From positions 2,941,001 through 3,005,000 of the forward strand of contig NZ_CP036186.1 in NCBI RefSeq assembly GCF_015291885.1: a stretch of 64,000 nt of DNA, in the 5' to 3' direction. A program made the translations under genes and the position numbers. Below, piece after piece: positions 54,461 to 63,911 of this stretch; position 1 is the first letter of the stretch; each line of letters starts with the position of its first letter. A model generated the notes under the pieces. That model searched no databases. It saw nothing but the letters and a program-made list of their open reading frames with translations, and was not told where the DNA came from. The DNA is from Stutzerimonas stutzeri (GTDB lineage Bacteria > Pseudomonadota > Gammaproteobacteria > Pseudomonadales > Pseudomonadaceae).

Positions 54461-55863
54461 GCGTGCGCCACCTTTCGCTGACCGCCCGCATGAGCCTGAT
54501 GTTCATGTCAGTAGTGGTGGTGGTTCTGACGATGGCCGGCCTGAGTTTCAACGTGCTCAGCCAGCACCACTTCGAAGTGCTGGATCGACAGGCCCTGGTC
54601 GAGAAGCTCGAATCGACCCGACACATCCTTAATAACGCACGCAGCGACGCAAGCCTCACCGAGGAACTGCCGCAGTTACGAGCGCTGCTCGGTGCCCATC
54701 ATGATCTGGCGGCGACCATCCTGAGCGGTGATGGCAGGGTGCTTTTTTCCGATCCCAAGGCAGCCGATGTCCCGGAAAGCTTCAGGCATGCGGAAGAGCA
54801 AAGCATGTGGGAATGGCAGAATGCAGGACACCTGTATCGAGGGATGACTGCGCAAATTTCCGTGGCAGACAAGTCCGAACCCCTCACAGCTCTGTTGATT
54901 CTCGATGTCACGAGCCATGCGCACTTCTTCGAGACCTTGCAGCGATGGTTCATTGCCGGGCTAGTAATCAGCGCCCTGATCAGTGCCGCTCTAGGCTGGG
55001 TCGTTGTTCGAAGCGGGTTAAGACCTCTTCGGCAAGTGACCCACCTCGCAACATCAATGTCAGCCCGGTCGTTACAGGAGCGAATTCCGCTAGAGCCAGT
55101 ACCACTAGAGCTGCAGCAGCTCGTTCTGTCCTTCAATGCGATGCTGGGCCGCCTGGAAGATGCCTTCGTACGGCTGTCCAATTTCTCGGCTGACATCGCC
55201 CATGAACTGCGAACCCCTGTCAGCAATCTGATGACCCACACCGAGGTAGTGCTCACCCGAAAGCGGGACCTTGATGCTTACGAGGATAACCTCTACTCCA
55301 ATCTGGAAGAATTTAAGCGAATGTCACGCATGATTGATGACATGCTTTTTCTAGCAAAATCTGACAACGGATTGATAATTCCAGAACAAAGCACTATCGA
55401 ACTTTCGAGATTAGTTTCCAAGCTGCTTGAGTATTACCACCTATTGGCCGAAGAGCGCGGTATACACCTCTCAGCTTCAGGCAGAGGCGAGGTGCTGGGA
55501 GATAAGTTGATGCTCAATAGAGCGCTCTCCAACTTGTTATCCAATGCGCTGCGCTATACCCCGACCGGGGAAAACATCTCTGTAACGATTCGTGAGACGG
55601 AAGAGACGGTCGTCCTTAGCGTCGAGAATCCCGGCGGGACGATCAAACCAGAACATCTGGAAAAACTTTTCCATCGTTTCTATCGGGTCGATCCAGCACG
55701 GCGTGAGGGCAACCCAAGCAACGCTGGCCTCGGTTTGGCAATCACTAGATCCATCGTTGAAGCCCATAACGGGAGAATCTGGTGTACCTCTGCAGGTGGC
55801 GTAACGGCCTTTTATATGGAGTTCCCCGGCAAGCCGCATAGCAGCAAAGGCAATCACCTTTGA
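54457..55863 (+). CDS. copS: Copper sensor histidine kinase
   Basis: A 468-residue CusS/CopS-type heavy metal sensor kinase. Two membrane helices (about residues 13-35 and 160-185) flank a periplasmic domain of about 125 residues. The HAMP region follows; H-box [25 protein letters not shown]-box [20 protein letters not shown]-box [18 protein letters not shown]. It phosphorylates CopR in response to periplasmic Cu. ATG overlaps the copR stop (ATGA). Confidence 0.93.
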   Translation: MSVRHLSLTARMSLMFMSVVVVVLTMAGLSFNVLSQHHFEVLDRQALVEKLESTRHILNNARSDASLTEELPQLRALLGAHHDLAATILSGDGRVLFSDPKAADVPESFRHAEEQSMWEWQNAGHLYRGMTAQISVADKSEPLTALLILDVTSHAHFFETLQRWFIAGLVISALISAALGWVVVRSGLRPLRQVTHLATSMSARSLQERIPLEPVPLELQQLVLSFNAMLGRLEDAFVRLSNFSADIAHELRTPVSNLMTHTEVVLTRKRDLDAYEDNLYSNLEEFKRMSRMIDDMLFLAKSDNGLIIPEQSTIELSRLVSKLLEYYHLLAEERGIHLSASGRGEVLGDKLMLNRALSNLLSNALRYTPTGENISVTIRETEETVVLSVENPGGTIKPEHLEKLFHRFYRVDPARREGNPSNAGLGLAITRSIVEAHNGRIWCTSAGGVTAFYMEFPGKPHSSKGNHL

Positions 55864-55892
55864 TATCAAGCAGCTACAGCGAACCAATAGCC

Positions 55893-55906
55893 TTACAATA
55901 TTGTAA
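55893..55906. promoter_or_regulatory. Copper box 4
   Basis: TTACAATATTGTAA, a perfect 14-bp palindrome, 112 bp before the Csp-like gene. Confidence 0.77.
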
Positions 55907-56018
55907 TGTAAGTCATCGAAACAGAAGGACTCTAAGCCTGTCGTATTGAATGGACCTAGCTGATGATTGCCGCGACCGGCGTAAGGTTCAAAGCTAACCA
56001 TGAACTTCAGGAGGACAT

Positions 56019-56348
56019 ATGGACAACAAAATATTCGATAACTGTATTCAAGCTTGCTCTAACTGCGCCCTCGTGTGCGAAAAATGCGCATCTGCCTGTC
56101 TACGTGAAGAAAACGTCCAGGCGATGGCTCGTTGCATTGAACTCGACAGGGATTGTGCTGACGTGTGCGCTCTGGCAGCCAGACTTATGAGTCGCCAGAG
56201 CCAGCTATCCAAAGAATTATGCGCACTGTGTGCAAAGATCTGCCGGGCCTGCGGCGAAGAGTGCGCCAAGCATCAGATGGATCATTGCCAGGAATGCGCA
56301 AAGGCTTGCATGAAGTGTGCTGAAGAATGTGAACGCATGGCTGCGTAG
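56019..56348 (+). CDS. Four-helix bundle copper storage protein (Csp/DUF326)
   Basis: A 109-residue protein with 17 or so cysteines in C-x2-C and C-x3-C spacing along helices: NCIQACSNCALVCEKCASAC, RCIELDRDCADVCALAA, ELCALCAKICRACGEEC and HCQECAKACMKCAEECERM. This is the pattern of Csp proteins, tetramers that hold many Cu(I) ions inside a four-helix bundle. No signal peptide is seen, so it is cytosolic (Csp3-like). Strong AGGAGG precedes the ATG. Confidence 0.92.
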   Translation: MDNKIFDNCIQACSNCALVCEKCASACLREENVQAMARCIELDRDCADVCALAARLMSRQSQLSKELCALCAKICRACGEECAKHQMDHCQECAKACMKCAEECERMAA

Positions 56349-56361
56349 TCGAACTTGCTGC

Positions 56362-56393
56362 CTTTGCCAGGGCAATCTCAAGCCTTGGCAAAG
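56362..56393. terminator. Hairpin after the Csp gene
   Basis: CTTTGCCAGG ... CCTTGGCAAAG inverted repeat between the converging Csp and small secreted protein genes; no long T-run. Confidence 0.45.
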
Positions 56394-56415
56394 ACAGCAA
56401 TTAGCCCTTAAAAAA

Positions 56416-56718
56416 TCAGCCGTTATTGATGCCAACCGGCACGCCTCGGTATTCTACAGTATGAATGACGCCATCGGGGGTGCGAATCTTTATTTCATAT
56501 GGCCGTACACGACCATCAGAGCGACCCATAACTCTCTTGCCCTTATAATCCACGCTTAAAACCTTACCATCCTTAAGAAGTTTATTTAGAACCTGCTTGC
56601 CATCAGCCGCCGAATAATCATGTCGCATCTGCGATTCTTGGCCAGTTTCAGTCGCCACCGCCAAAGAGGCGGCCATTGTTAGAGCGAGAACAGTGAGTGC
56701 TTTCCGCAGGATCTTCAT
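56416..56718 (-). CDS. Small secreted protein of the copper island, function unknown
   Basis: A 100-residue protein with a signal peptide (KALTVLALTMAASLAVA). The mature part has DGKQVLNKLLKDGKVLSVDYKG, a KRVMGRSDGRVRPYEIKIR stretch and TPDGVIHTVEYRGVPVG, a beta-rich pattern without Cys and without the Met/His repeats of its neighbours. I do not recognise the family. Copper box 5 lies 70 bp upstream, and the AGAGGTG is seven bases before the ATG, so it is probably copper-induced. Confidence 0.75.
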   Translation of the reverse strand: MKILRKALTVLALTMAASLAVATETGQESQMRHDYSAADGKQVLNKLLKDGKVLSVDYKGKRVMGRSDGRVRPYEIKIRTPDGVIHTVEYRGVPVGINNG

Positions 56719-56788
56719 GATTAACACCTCTGGGTAATTGATGCCTAAATCTTAAAGGCACCACCCTTACGGCATGCTGTTTCGCTTG

Positions 56789-56802
56789 TTACAAATTCGT
56801 AA
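56789..56802. promoter_or_regulatory. Copper box 5
   Basis: TTACAAATTCGTAA, one mismatch in the right arm, 70 bp before the small secreted protein gene (minus strand). Confidence 0.65.
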
Positions 56803-56864
56803 GTTAACTAATTATCGATATAGGAACCATTTCTTGGCGGAATGCCCAGGTGTCTGCCGCAAGC

Positions 56865-56878
56865 TTACAATAATGTAA
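56865..56878. promoter_or_regulatory. Copper box 6
   Basis: TTACAATAATGTAA, 88 bp before the Cu(I) ATPase ATG, oriented to that gene; box 5 serves the divergent gene. Confidence 0.77.
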
Positions 56879-56966
56879 TTCCTGGGTCAGGCGGCTGTCA
56901 GCCCGTCAGGGATACCCTATATAAAATACCCCCGCGTGTGCGTAGACAGGTTTAACAGGAGCGGTA

Positions 56967-59288
56967 ATGTCTCAGGCCAATCAGCCACATCCCACACTTC
57001 AGACCCCATCGGATCGTGACCCTGTTTGTGGCATGACGGTCAAATCCGACAGTCCGCACCAGACCAGCCACGCCGGCCAACAACTGCTCTTCTGCAGCCA
57101 ACGCTGTCTGGAAAAATTCAATGCCGAGCCAAGCAGATATTTGGATGCTGGGGATGCTCACGGCGAGACGCCGACCGTCGATCACGGCGCCGAATACACC
57201 TGCCCGATGCACCCGGAAATACTGCAGATCGGCCCAGGCACATGCCCCAAATGCGGCATGGCCCTGGAGCCGGTCATGCCCGAACTGGAAGAAGAGGACA
57301 ACCCGGAGCTCAGAGACTTTTCTCGACGCTTCTGGTGGACGTTGCCGTTGACCGTGATTGTCACTGTATTGGCAATGGGTGAGCACGCTATCTCGCTGTT
57401 TCACGGCGCCACGCAGAACTGGGTCGAACTGGCGCTAGCCACCCCGGTGGCGCTCTGGGCCGGCTGGCCCTTCTACGTGCGCTGCGTGCAATCGTTCATC
57501 AACCGCAGCCCGAACATGTGGACGCTGATCGGCCTCGGAACCTCCGCCGCCTACCTGTACAGCCTGATCGCCACCCTGGCGCCCGGCGTATTCCCCGACC
57601 ACTTCATGCAGGGTGAACGCATCGGCGTGTACTTCGAGGCGGCAGCGGTAATCATCTCGCTGACTCTGCTCGGCCAAATCCTGGAACTCAAGGCGCGCTC
57701 GCAGACCTCGGCGGCGATCAGATCGCTGCTCGGTCTGGCGCCCAAGACCGCCCGGCGCATCAAGGCCGATGGCAGCGAAGAGGACATTCCCCTCACCCAT
57801 GTGCACAGCGGCGACAAGCTGCGGGTGCGCCCAGGCGAAAAAGTGCCGGTTGATGGCATGGTGGTGGAAGGCGAAAGCGCGGTGGACGAGTCGATGCTGA
57901 CCGGCGAGCCGGTGCCGATCATGAAACGCGCCGGTGATAGCCTGATCGGCGCTACCCTCAACAGCCACGGCAGCTTGGTGATGCAGGCACAAAAGGTCGG
58001 CAGCTCGACCGTGCTTGCGCAGATCGTGCAGATGGTAGCCCAAGCGCAGCGCTCCAAGGCGCCAATGCAGCGGCTGGCCGACGTCATTGCCGGGCGTTTC
58101 GTGCTGGCGGTCATCGCCATCGCTGCTCTGACCTTTGTCGTATGGGGCCTGTGGGGGCCGGAACCGAGCTGGGTGTTCGGTCTGATCAACGCAGTCGCGG
58201 TACTGATCATTGCCTGCCCCTGCGCCCTGGGCCTGGCCACGCCGATGTCGGTGATGGTCGCCACCGGCAAAGCGGCCGGCAGCGGCGTGCTGTTCCGCGA
58301 TGCTGCCGCGATAGAAAACCTGCGCAAGATCGACACTCTGATCGTCGATAAGACCGGCACCCTCACCGAAGGCCGCCCTGCTTTCCACAGCGTCGAGGCG
58401 GCGCCCGGCTTCACGCGGGACGAGGTGCTGCGACTGGCCGCCAGCCTGGATCAGGGCAGCGAACATCCCCTGGCACACGCCATCGTCGATCATGCCCGTG
58501 CCCAGGGCCTTGCGCTGAGCACGCCTGAAACCTTCGAATCGGCCTCCGGCATCGGCGTGCGTGGCAAGGTTGACGGCCGCGACTTGCAGTTGGGCAACAC
58601 CGCGCTGATGAATGATGCCGGCGTGGATGCCAGCCCGCTCAAGGGGCATGCCGAACAGCAGCGCGGCGAAGGCGTGAGCATCATGTTCCTGGCCGTGGAC
58701 AACGTACTGGCCGGTCTGCTGGCGGTTTCCGACCCGATCAAACCGACCTCAAAACTGGCGATCCAGCGCCTGCAGGCAGACGGCATACGGGTGATCATGG
58801 CCACCGGCGATGGCCTGACGACTGCCCGTGCCGTAGCCCGCGAACTGGGTATCGAGGAGGTGCACGGCGAGGTCAAGCCGCAGGACAAGGAACGCCTGAC
58901 CGCCTCGCTGCAACAGCAAGGGCACCGCGTGGCCATGGCCGGCGACGGCATCAACGACGCCCCGGCTCTGGCGCGCGCCGATATCGGCATTGCCATGGGC
59001 ACCGGCACCGATGTGGCGATGAACAGCGCCCAGGTCACGCTGGTCAAGGGCGACCTGCTCGGCATCCTGCGCGCGCGCAGCCTGTCGGTGGCCACCGTGC
59101 GCAACATGCACCAGAACCTGACCTTCGCCTTTCTTTACAACGCTCTGGGCATTCCTTTGGCAGCCGGCCTGCTCTACCCGCTGACCGGCCTCCTGCTGTC
59201 ACCAATAATCGCAGCGCTGGCGATGAGCATGAGCTCCGCTTCGGTGGTGTTCAACGCCTTGAGACTGCGCAAGGTATCAATCGACTGA
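56967..59288 (+). CDS. Cu(I)-translocating P1B-type ATPase
   Basis: A 773-residue heavy-metal ATPase. It lacks classical N-terminal HMA domains. Instead it has a YHS domain ([30 protein letters not shown]) and a heavy-metal-binding module ([27 protein letters not shown]). The core has [18 protein letters not shown] (CPC, class 1B-1), [16 protein letters not shown] and [14 protein letters not shown]. It exports cytosolic Cu(I). Ribosome site AGGAG six bases upstream. The copper chaperone gene follows. Confidence 0.95.
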   Translation: MSQANQPHPTLQTPSDRDPVCGMTVKSDSPHQTSHAGQQLLFCSQRCLEKFNAEPSRYLDAGDAHGETPTVDHGAEYTCPMHPEILQIGPGTCPKCGMALEPVMPELEEEDNPELRDFSRRFWWTLPLTVIVTVLAMGEHAISLFHGATQNWVELALATPVALWAGWPFYVRCVQSFINRSPNMWTLIGLGTSAAYLYSLIATLAPGVFPDHFMQGERIGVYFEAAAVIISLTLLGQILELKARSQTSAAIRSLLGLAPKTARRIKADGSEEDIPLTHVHSGDKLRVRPGEKVPVDGMVVEGESAVDESMLTGEPVPIMKRAGDSLIGATLNSHGSLVMQAQKVGSSTVLAQIVQMVAQAQRSKAPMQRLADVIAGRFVLAVIAIAALTFVVWGLWGPEPSWVFGLINAVAVLIIACPCALGLATPMSVMVATGKAAGSGVLFRDAAAIENLRKIDTLIVDKTGTLTEGRPAFHSVEAAPGFTRDEVLRLAASLDQGSEHPLAHAIVDHARAQGLALSTPETFESASGIGVRGKVDGRDLQLGNTALMNDAGVDASPLKGHAEQQRGEGVSIMFLAVDNVLAGLLAVSDPIKPTSKLAIQRLQADGIRVIMATGDGLTTARAVARELGIEEVHGEVKPQDKERLTASLQQQGHRVAMAGDGINDAPALARADIGIAMGTGTDVAMNSAQVTLVKGDLLGILRARSLSVATVRNMHQNLTFAFLYNALGIPLAAGLLYPLTGLLLSPIIAALAMSMSSASVVFNALRLRKVSID

Positions 59289-59293
59289 AACTC

Positions 59294-59324
59294 TTGACCC
59301 TGCCACCTTGGCAAGGTTGAGAAT
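59294..59324 (+). promoter_or_regulatory. CueR-type promoter of the chaperone gene
   Basis: TTGACC, exactly 19 bases, GAGAAT, with the dyad CCTGCCACCTTGGCAAGG inside the spacer. A 19-bp spacer with such a dyad is the hallmark of MerR/CueR promoters. No cueR is present in the window, so a chromosomal CueR would have to act. Confidence 0.75.
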
Positions 59325-59362
59325 TGCCTCAACCCCAGCAGCAACCTCGCAAGGAGATTGTC

Positions 59363-59635
59363 ATGAGCACCGTTGAATTGAGTGTCAAAGGCATGAGCTG
59401 CGGCTCATGCGTCCTGCATGTCACCGAGGCGCTCAACGCAGTTGAAGGCGTCACCGAGGTCGACGTCGATCTGCAAGCGGCCAGTGTGCGGGTCAGCGCT
59501 GAGTGCGACAGCGATGTGCTTGTCGCCGCCCTGGGTGATGCTGGATACCCCGCCCAACTGAGCAGTCCGGCGGCCTCATCGAGCCCCGCCAGGAAAACCG
59601 GATGCGGTGGCAGCGGTGGCTGCTGTTGCAAGTGA
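59363..59635 (+). CDS. copZ: Copper chaperone with Cys-rich tail (CopZ-like)
   Basis: A 90-residue HMA-domain protein: VKGMSCGSCVLHVTEALN (MxCxxC Cu(I) site), then VEGVTEVDVDLQAASVRV. The tail TGCGGSGGCCCK adds four cysteines and is not part of the usual CopZ, suggesting a second Cu(I) site. AAGGAG lies seven bases before the ATG. It follows the ATPase, which lacks its own HMA domains, so the chaperone may deliver copper to it. Confidence 0.9.
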   Translation: MSTVELSVKGMSCGSCVLHVTEALNAVEGVTEVDVDLQAASVRVSAECDSDVLVAALGDAGYPAQLSSPAASSSPARKTGCGGSGGCCCK

Positions 59636-59660
59636 GCAAACCATTGGAAACAGGTTTTTT

Positions 59661-60119
59661 ATGTCCAGAACACTGACTACCGCGGCGCTCGCCGCCCTGC
59701 TGCTAAGTGGCGCCGCCCAGGCCGCGCAACCACTGATCATTGATGTGCACCGCGACGCCAACTGTGGGTGCTGCAAGGACTGGATTACCTACCTGGAGAA
59801 CAACGGCTTCGAAGTCCGCGATCACGTCGAACGCAACATGAACACGGTCAAGCAAGACCTCGGCGTGAAACCGCGTCTGGCTTCCTGCCATACAGGCGTG
59901 ATCGATGGAAAGTTCGTTGAAGGCCACGTGCCCGTTGCGCAGATTTTGGAGCTTCGCAAGCGCCCTGACCTGCTGGGCATCGCCGTGCCAGGCATGCCGG
60001 CTGGCTCACCAGGCATGGAGTATGGCGACGTCAAACATCCCTACCAGGTGATCGGGATAACTCGCACTGGCCGAGAAAAGGTCATTGCCAATTATCCGCT
60101 GGAACAAGCCCCGAATTAA
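59661..60119 (+). CDS. DUF411 periplasmic metal-binding protein
   Basis: A 152-residue protein with a signal peptide (TTAALAALLLSGAAQAAQ). DVHRDANCGCCKDWITYLENNGF has a CxCC motif, and RLASCHTGVIDGKFVEGHVP a further Cys-His; IAVPGMPAGSPGMEYG ends the DUF411 pattern. Such proteins occur with copper and silver resistance operons and have a thioredoxin-like fold; a role in periplasmic Cu binding is likely. It starts 25 bp after copZ. Confidence 0.88.
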   Translation: MSRTLTTAALAALLLSGAAQAAQPLIIDVHRDANCGCCKDWITYLENNGFEVRDHVERNMNTVKQDLGVKPRLASCHTGVIDGKFVEGHVPVAQILELRKRPDLLGIAVPGMPAGSPGMEYGDVKHPYQVIGITRTGREKVIANYPLEQAPN

Positions 60120-60269
60120 TAGCAGCTCGCCGGGCGGGCTGGTACTGGCTGGCATCCTGCGATGCACTGAATCGCAGCGGAGACCATCCCCAGCCCGCAC
60201 TTCAAAAAGCCCGGCTCCGTTAACAAGCTGAAATTCACCTCCTTTTCGTTATTAGCCCGCGAGATGGTC

Positions 60270-62036
60270 ATGTCCCGCCTCCTGCTGTGTCTGCTGCTGC
60301 TACTGCTTACCTTGCCAGCCAACGCCGAGATATTTGATTCTTCGCGTCCTCAGTCGGCTCTGTTCGGCACTCCGCTGAATAACAGCCAGGATTTCCTTCC
60401 GGTAGACAGGGCCTTCCGCCTCGACCTGTTGGAAGCCGGTAAGGACAGCGTCCGCCTGCGCTTCATAAATGCCGAGGGTTATTACCTCTATAAACATCGC
60501 TTCGCATTCACCAGCGACCACCCGCAAGTGTCAATCGGCACCCCGCAATGGCCCGCGGCCGAACCGAAAACCGATGAATTTTTTGGCGATGTCGAGGTGT
60601 TCTACGGCGTTACCGACTTGCTGCTACCCGTTAATAACCCTCAGAACACACCGTTCACCTTACAGGTGAGCTATCAGGGCTGCGCTGATCTGGGGCTGTG
60701 CTATCCGCCAGAGATTCGCAGCTTCGAGGTAGGTGATCCCCCCCTCATTGCAGCCCTGCAACAAGGGGTCGCCATTGACTGGCGTAGTCTGGCGCTGTTC
60801 TTCCTGGCGGGCTTGGGCCTGACTTTCACACCCTGCGTGCTACCGATGCTGCCAATTCTGTCTGGCGTGGTATTACGCGGACAACTCGGCGGAACGCGTG
60901 GATTACGCCTATCGCTTGCCTACGTACTCCCCATGGCTGCCAGCTTCGCCCTGCTTGGTGCGCTAATGGGCATGTTCGGCGCTGGCCTCAACCTACAAGC
61001 GCGCCTGCAGTCACCGTGGCTGTTGGTGCCCTTTGCGATGTTCTTCACTGTTTTCGCTCTGGCCATGTTCGGCGTATTCGAGTTGCGCATGCCGCGCTTT
61101 ATCACCGAACGACTAGATCTCCTAGCCGGCCAGGCCCGCGGGGGTTCAATGTTGGGCGCCGCCACGCTCGGCGTACTGTCGAGCCTGCTGGTTTCGCCCT
61201 GTGTGACTGCCCCTCTGGTCGGCGCACTGCTCTACATAAGCACCACCGGCGACGCACTGGGTGGCGGCCTTAAGCTGTTTGCCCTCGGGTTGGGCATGGG
61301 CGCGCCGTTGGTATTGTTCGCCATCGGCGGCGGAGCATTGCTACCCAAGTCTGGCACCTGGATGGTCGGTGTGCGCAAGGCTTTCGGCGTGATGCTGCTG
61401 GCTGTCTCCGTATGGCTGCTGGAACGCGTGCTACCCGCCCCAGTGACTTTGGCCTTGTGGGGCCTTTTGGCAGTTGGCAGCGCGATTTGGCTCGGTGCCT
61501 TGGAGTTCACTCTCAAGTCCGGCCGGCAAAGGCTCGCCCAACTACTCGGTGTGGCGCTCCTGGTCTACGGTGTCAGCGCCTGGCTCGGCGCTTTGCAAGG
61601 TCAATCCGATCCGCTGCGACCGCTGGGTCAGCTGGACGCCAAAGCCGTACTTCCGAGCGGCGCTAACGCCGGCTGGCAGACCGTGGATACACCAGCTGCT
61701 CTGGATGCCGCTCTGCTGTCAGCAAAAAATGCCGACCAACCACTGCTATTGGATTGGTACGCCGACTGGTGCATCAGTTGCAAAGTAATTGAACGAGAAG
61801 TGCTGGCAGCACCCGCAGTGCGTGAGCAACTGACCGGTTACCGACTGGTGCGCTTCGACATAACTCGTAGCGATGCCGAGCAACGCGCCCTGCTCGACCG
61901 CTACCAGCTGTTCGGCCCACCGGCACTGCAGTTATTCGCTCCCAATGGCGAAGAATGGCAAGATCTCCGTACTGTTGGCGAAACCGACGCTGAGAGTTTC
62001 GTCAAACGCCTGCACCAAGCCAACGGCCGAATCTAG
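60270..62036 (+). CDS. dsbD: Thiol:disulfide interchange protein DsbD
   Basis: About 588 residues. Signal peptide LLLCLLLLLLTLPANA; N-terminal alpha domain with CADLGLCYPPEI (Cys pair); eight-helix membrane domain with FTPCVLPMLPILSG and SPCVTAPLVGALLY (electron-passing Cys); C-terminal thioredoxin domain with YADWCISCKVIE. It moves electrons from cytosolic thioredoxin to the periplasm. In copper loci (Scs-like) it helps keep periplasmic thiols reduced under copper stress; that link is contextual. Start: ATG 60270, or ATG 60264. Confidence 0.92.
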   Translation: MSRLLLCLLLLLLTLPANAEIFDSSRPQSALFGTPLNNSQDFLPVDRAFRLDLLEAGKDSVRLRFINAEGYYLYKHRFAFTSDHPQVSIGTPQWPAAEPKTDEFFGDVEVFYGVTDLLLPVNNPQNTPFTLQVSYQGCADLGLCYPPEIRSFEVGDPPLIAALQQGVAIDWRSLALFFLAGLGLTFTPCVLPMLPILSGVVLRGQLGGTRGLRLSLAYVLPMAASFALLGALMGMFGAGLNLQARLQSPWLLVPFAMFFTVFALAMFGVFELRMPRFITERLDLLAGQARGGSMLGAATLGVLSSLLVSPCVTAPLVGALLYISTTGDALGGGLKLFALGLGMGAPLVLFAIGGGALLPKSGTWMVGVRKAFGVMLLAVSVWLLERVLPAPVTLALWGLLAVGSAIWLGALEFTLKSGRQRLAQLLGVALLVYGVSAWLGALQGQSDPLRPLGQLDAKAVLPSGANAGWQTVDTPAALDAALLSAKNADQPLLLDWYADWCISCKVIEREVLAAPAVREQLTGYRLVRFDITRSDAEQRALLDRYQLFGPPALQLFAPNGEEWQDLRTVGETDAESFVKRLHQANGRI

Positions 62037-62039
62037 ATT

Positions 62040-62061
62040 AGCCCCTCCACTTCTGGAGGGG
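62040..62061 (+). terminator. Hairpin after dsbD
   Basis: GCCCCTCC-ACTTCT-GGAGGGGC, perfect 8-bp stem immediately after the stop, followed by GTGTTCT; moderate terminator. Confidence 0.65.
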
Positions 62062-62190
62062 CGTGTTCTACCCCTGGCTGGCCAGCAGGCTAACGGAAAT
62101 GCAATCGCCGCTACAGCCTACTGTCATCAGAGCAGCCGGCGATGCCGGCTGTCATTCCTTTCAGGCCAAGCACACCGCAACAACTGAAAT

Positions 62191-63594
62191 CTAAGCTCTA
62201 GCCACCATCGACAGGCGCTCAATAGGCCCACCAACTGACGACCCCAGAATTAGCGACTTACCATCATCCACAGGGTCGAAGGACATTTCCGCACCTTGGT
62301 CTAGCAGCGGCATACCATCGAAGCGGATAGTAAGGTGCGTACTGGCCGCTTTGACCTTGTTCTGCTCTAACAAATCGAGCCGATCGGCCCAGTCTTGCAT
62401 CATTTTCCGGCGGGGCTCCACATACAGAGCGTGGTTGTACGTGGCGCTGACCTTGTTGGGGTCCGCGTGCGAGAGCTGGGCGTCCACCCAGTTCTTGGGG
62501 TAACCAAACTCGTTGAGCGCCGTGGAGAGCTTGCCACGGATGCCGTGACCAGTGAGCAAATCTTTATAGCCCATGCGCTTGATCGCGCCGTTCAGCGTGT
62601 TCTCGCTAATGCGCATTCTCAGCTCGCTTCGGTGTGCAAGTAGATAGCGCTGGGCTGGCTTGGTCTGCTCCAGCAGATAGCGAACGATCTCGATGGCTTG
62701 GACCGATAACGGCACGACATAGGGCGGAATATCCTGCGGCCTCTGTCCACGCTTGCGCATACCATCCTGCAGCTGCTTGACCACCTCAGGGGGAATGATC
62801 CACAAGCCGCGCTCAAGATCGAACTGATCCGGAGTCGCCAGGCGGAGCTCCCCAGTACGCACACCCGTCAACAACAACAGACGAATACCAAGTTGCGTGG
62901 TGAACCTGCCTCTATAGCGGCGTAGCTTGTTCAGCAGATTGGGCAGTTCAGGTAGCCGCAGGAAGGGATTATTGACCACAGGTGGCTTGGGGATAGCAAC
63001 AACATCCAAGTCCGATGCTGGATTGCTTTCCAGCCCTGCGACTTTCACCATCGCAAAGCGGAACAACTGCCTGAGCCAGGTGCGCACTTTCTCGGCAGTG
63101 GTGAATGCCCTGCGCTGCTCGATACTCACGAGCACGTCCAACAGGTCGGGACGGCAAATATCAAAGATGGATACGGAGCCTAACGCGGGCAACACGTCTT
63201 TATCGAAGATACGCTGGATCTGCGAGAGGGTACTTTGCCTGCCTTCCTTGAGTTCCAGCTTTCGGTGCGCAAGCCACTGCAGATACACCACCTTGAAGCT
63301 GTTCTCCGTCGCGAAACAGACAGCTCGAAGTTTTTGCTTACGATCAATCTTGGGATTGATGCCTTTCGCCACCAGGGCGCGGGCCTCATCGCGTAATGCA
63401 CGTGCTTCCCGAAGGCTAACCTTCGGATAGGTGCCCAGCGACATTCGTTTCTGTTTGGTAGCCCAGTAATATCTGAAGTGCCAAGACTTTCCGCCAGCGG
63501 CAGATACCGCCAGAGAAAGGCCATCGAAGTCGGTGAGGGTATAGTCTTTGCCAGTCGCCCGAGCCTGCCGGACAGTGACGTCTGTGAGCGCCAT
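62191..63594 (-). CDS. Tyrosine integrase of the genomic island
   Basis: About 467 residues, P4-type integrase with N-terminal DUF4102 arm domain (MALTDVTVRQARATGKDYTL, FDGLSLAVSAAGGKSWHFRY). Catalytic residues: Arg in LTGVRTGELRLA, His-x2-Arg in LLTGHGIRGKLSTAL, and the His/Tyr end LSHADPNKVSATYNHA. It should cut the 23-bp core in tRNA-Gly. ATG 63594 has AGGAGC eight bases upstream. The C-terminal 80 residues extend beyond the catalytic domain. The gene abuts the attachment site (221 bp), the usual place for an island integrase. Confidence 0.93.
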   Translation of the reverse strand: MALTDVTVRQARATGKDYTLTDFDGLSLAVSAAGGKSWHFRYYWATKQKRMSLGTYPKVSLREARALRDEARALVAKGINPKIDRKQKLRAVCFATENSFKVVYLQWLAHRKLELKEGRQSTLSQIQRIFDKDVLPALGSVSIFDICRPDLLDVLVSIEQRRAFTTAEKVRTWLRQLFRFAMVKVAGLESNPASDLDVVAIPKPPVVNNPFLRLPELPNLLNKLRRYRGRFTTQLGIRLLLLTGVRTGELRLATPDQFDLERGLWIIPPEVVKQLQDGMRKRGQRPQDIPPYVVPLSVQAIEIVRYLLEQTKPAQRYLLAHRSELRMRISENTLNGAIKRMGYKDLLTGHGIRGKLSTALNEFGYPKNWVDAQLSHADPNKVSATYNHALYVEPRRKMMQDWADRLDLLEQNKVKAASTHLTIRFDGMPLLDQGAEMSFDPVDDGKSLILGSSVGGPIERLSMVARA

Positions 63595-63750
63595 GGTATA
63601 GCTCCTGAACATAGGTCAGGGCTAGATGCTTGTCTCGCAGGCCACGCTCCTCCAGCAACAATCCGGAAACCACGCGCCCCGTAAGATGGACTTAAAACTG
63701 GACTCAAACGTCCTGGCTGGGGGTGGTTTACAGTGGATTTCACTGGAACG

Positions 63751-63777
63751 AAAAAAGGGCCTTACGGCCCTTACTTC
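63751..63777 (-). terminator. Island-borne terminator downstream of tRNA-Gly
   Basis: On the minus strand AAGGGCCGTAAGGCCCTT followed by TTTTTT: an intrinsic terminator 42 bp beyond the tRNA-Gly 3' end, inside the island. It replaces the original terminator now displaced to 40728-40752. Confidence 0.75.
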
Positions 63778-63814
63778 AATGACTTATAGGCTTCAGTGGA
63801 CGTCTATAGATCAT

Positions 63815-63894
<80 letters not shown>

Positions 63895-63911
63895 GCTACT
63901 TTTACAGAAAA

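Noticed and set aside
57435..58649. Long open frame antisense to the Cu ATPase
   Set aside because: Shadow of the ATPase core; no ribosome site or domain.
59315..59334. GGTTGAG-AATTGC-CTCAACC hairpin as a terminator after the ATPase
   Set aside because: It overlaps the -10 of the CueR-type promoter and lacks a T-run; better explained as promoter-region sequence.
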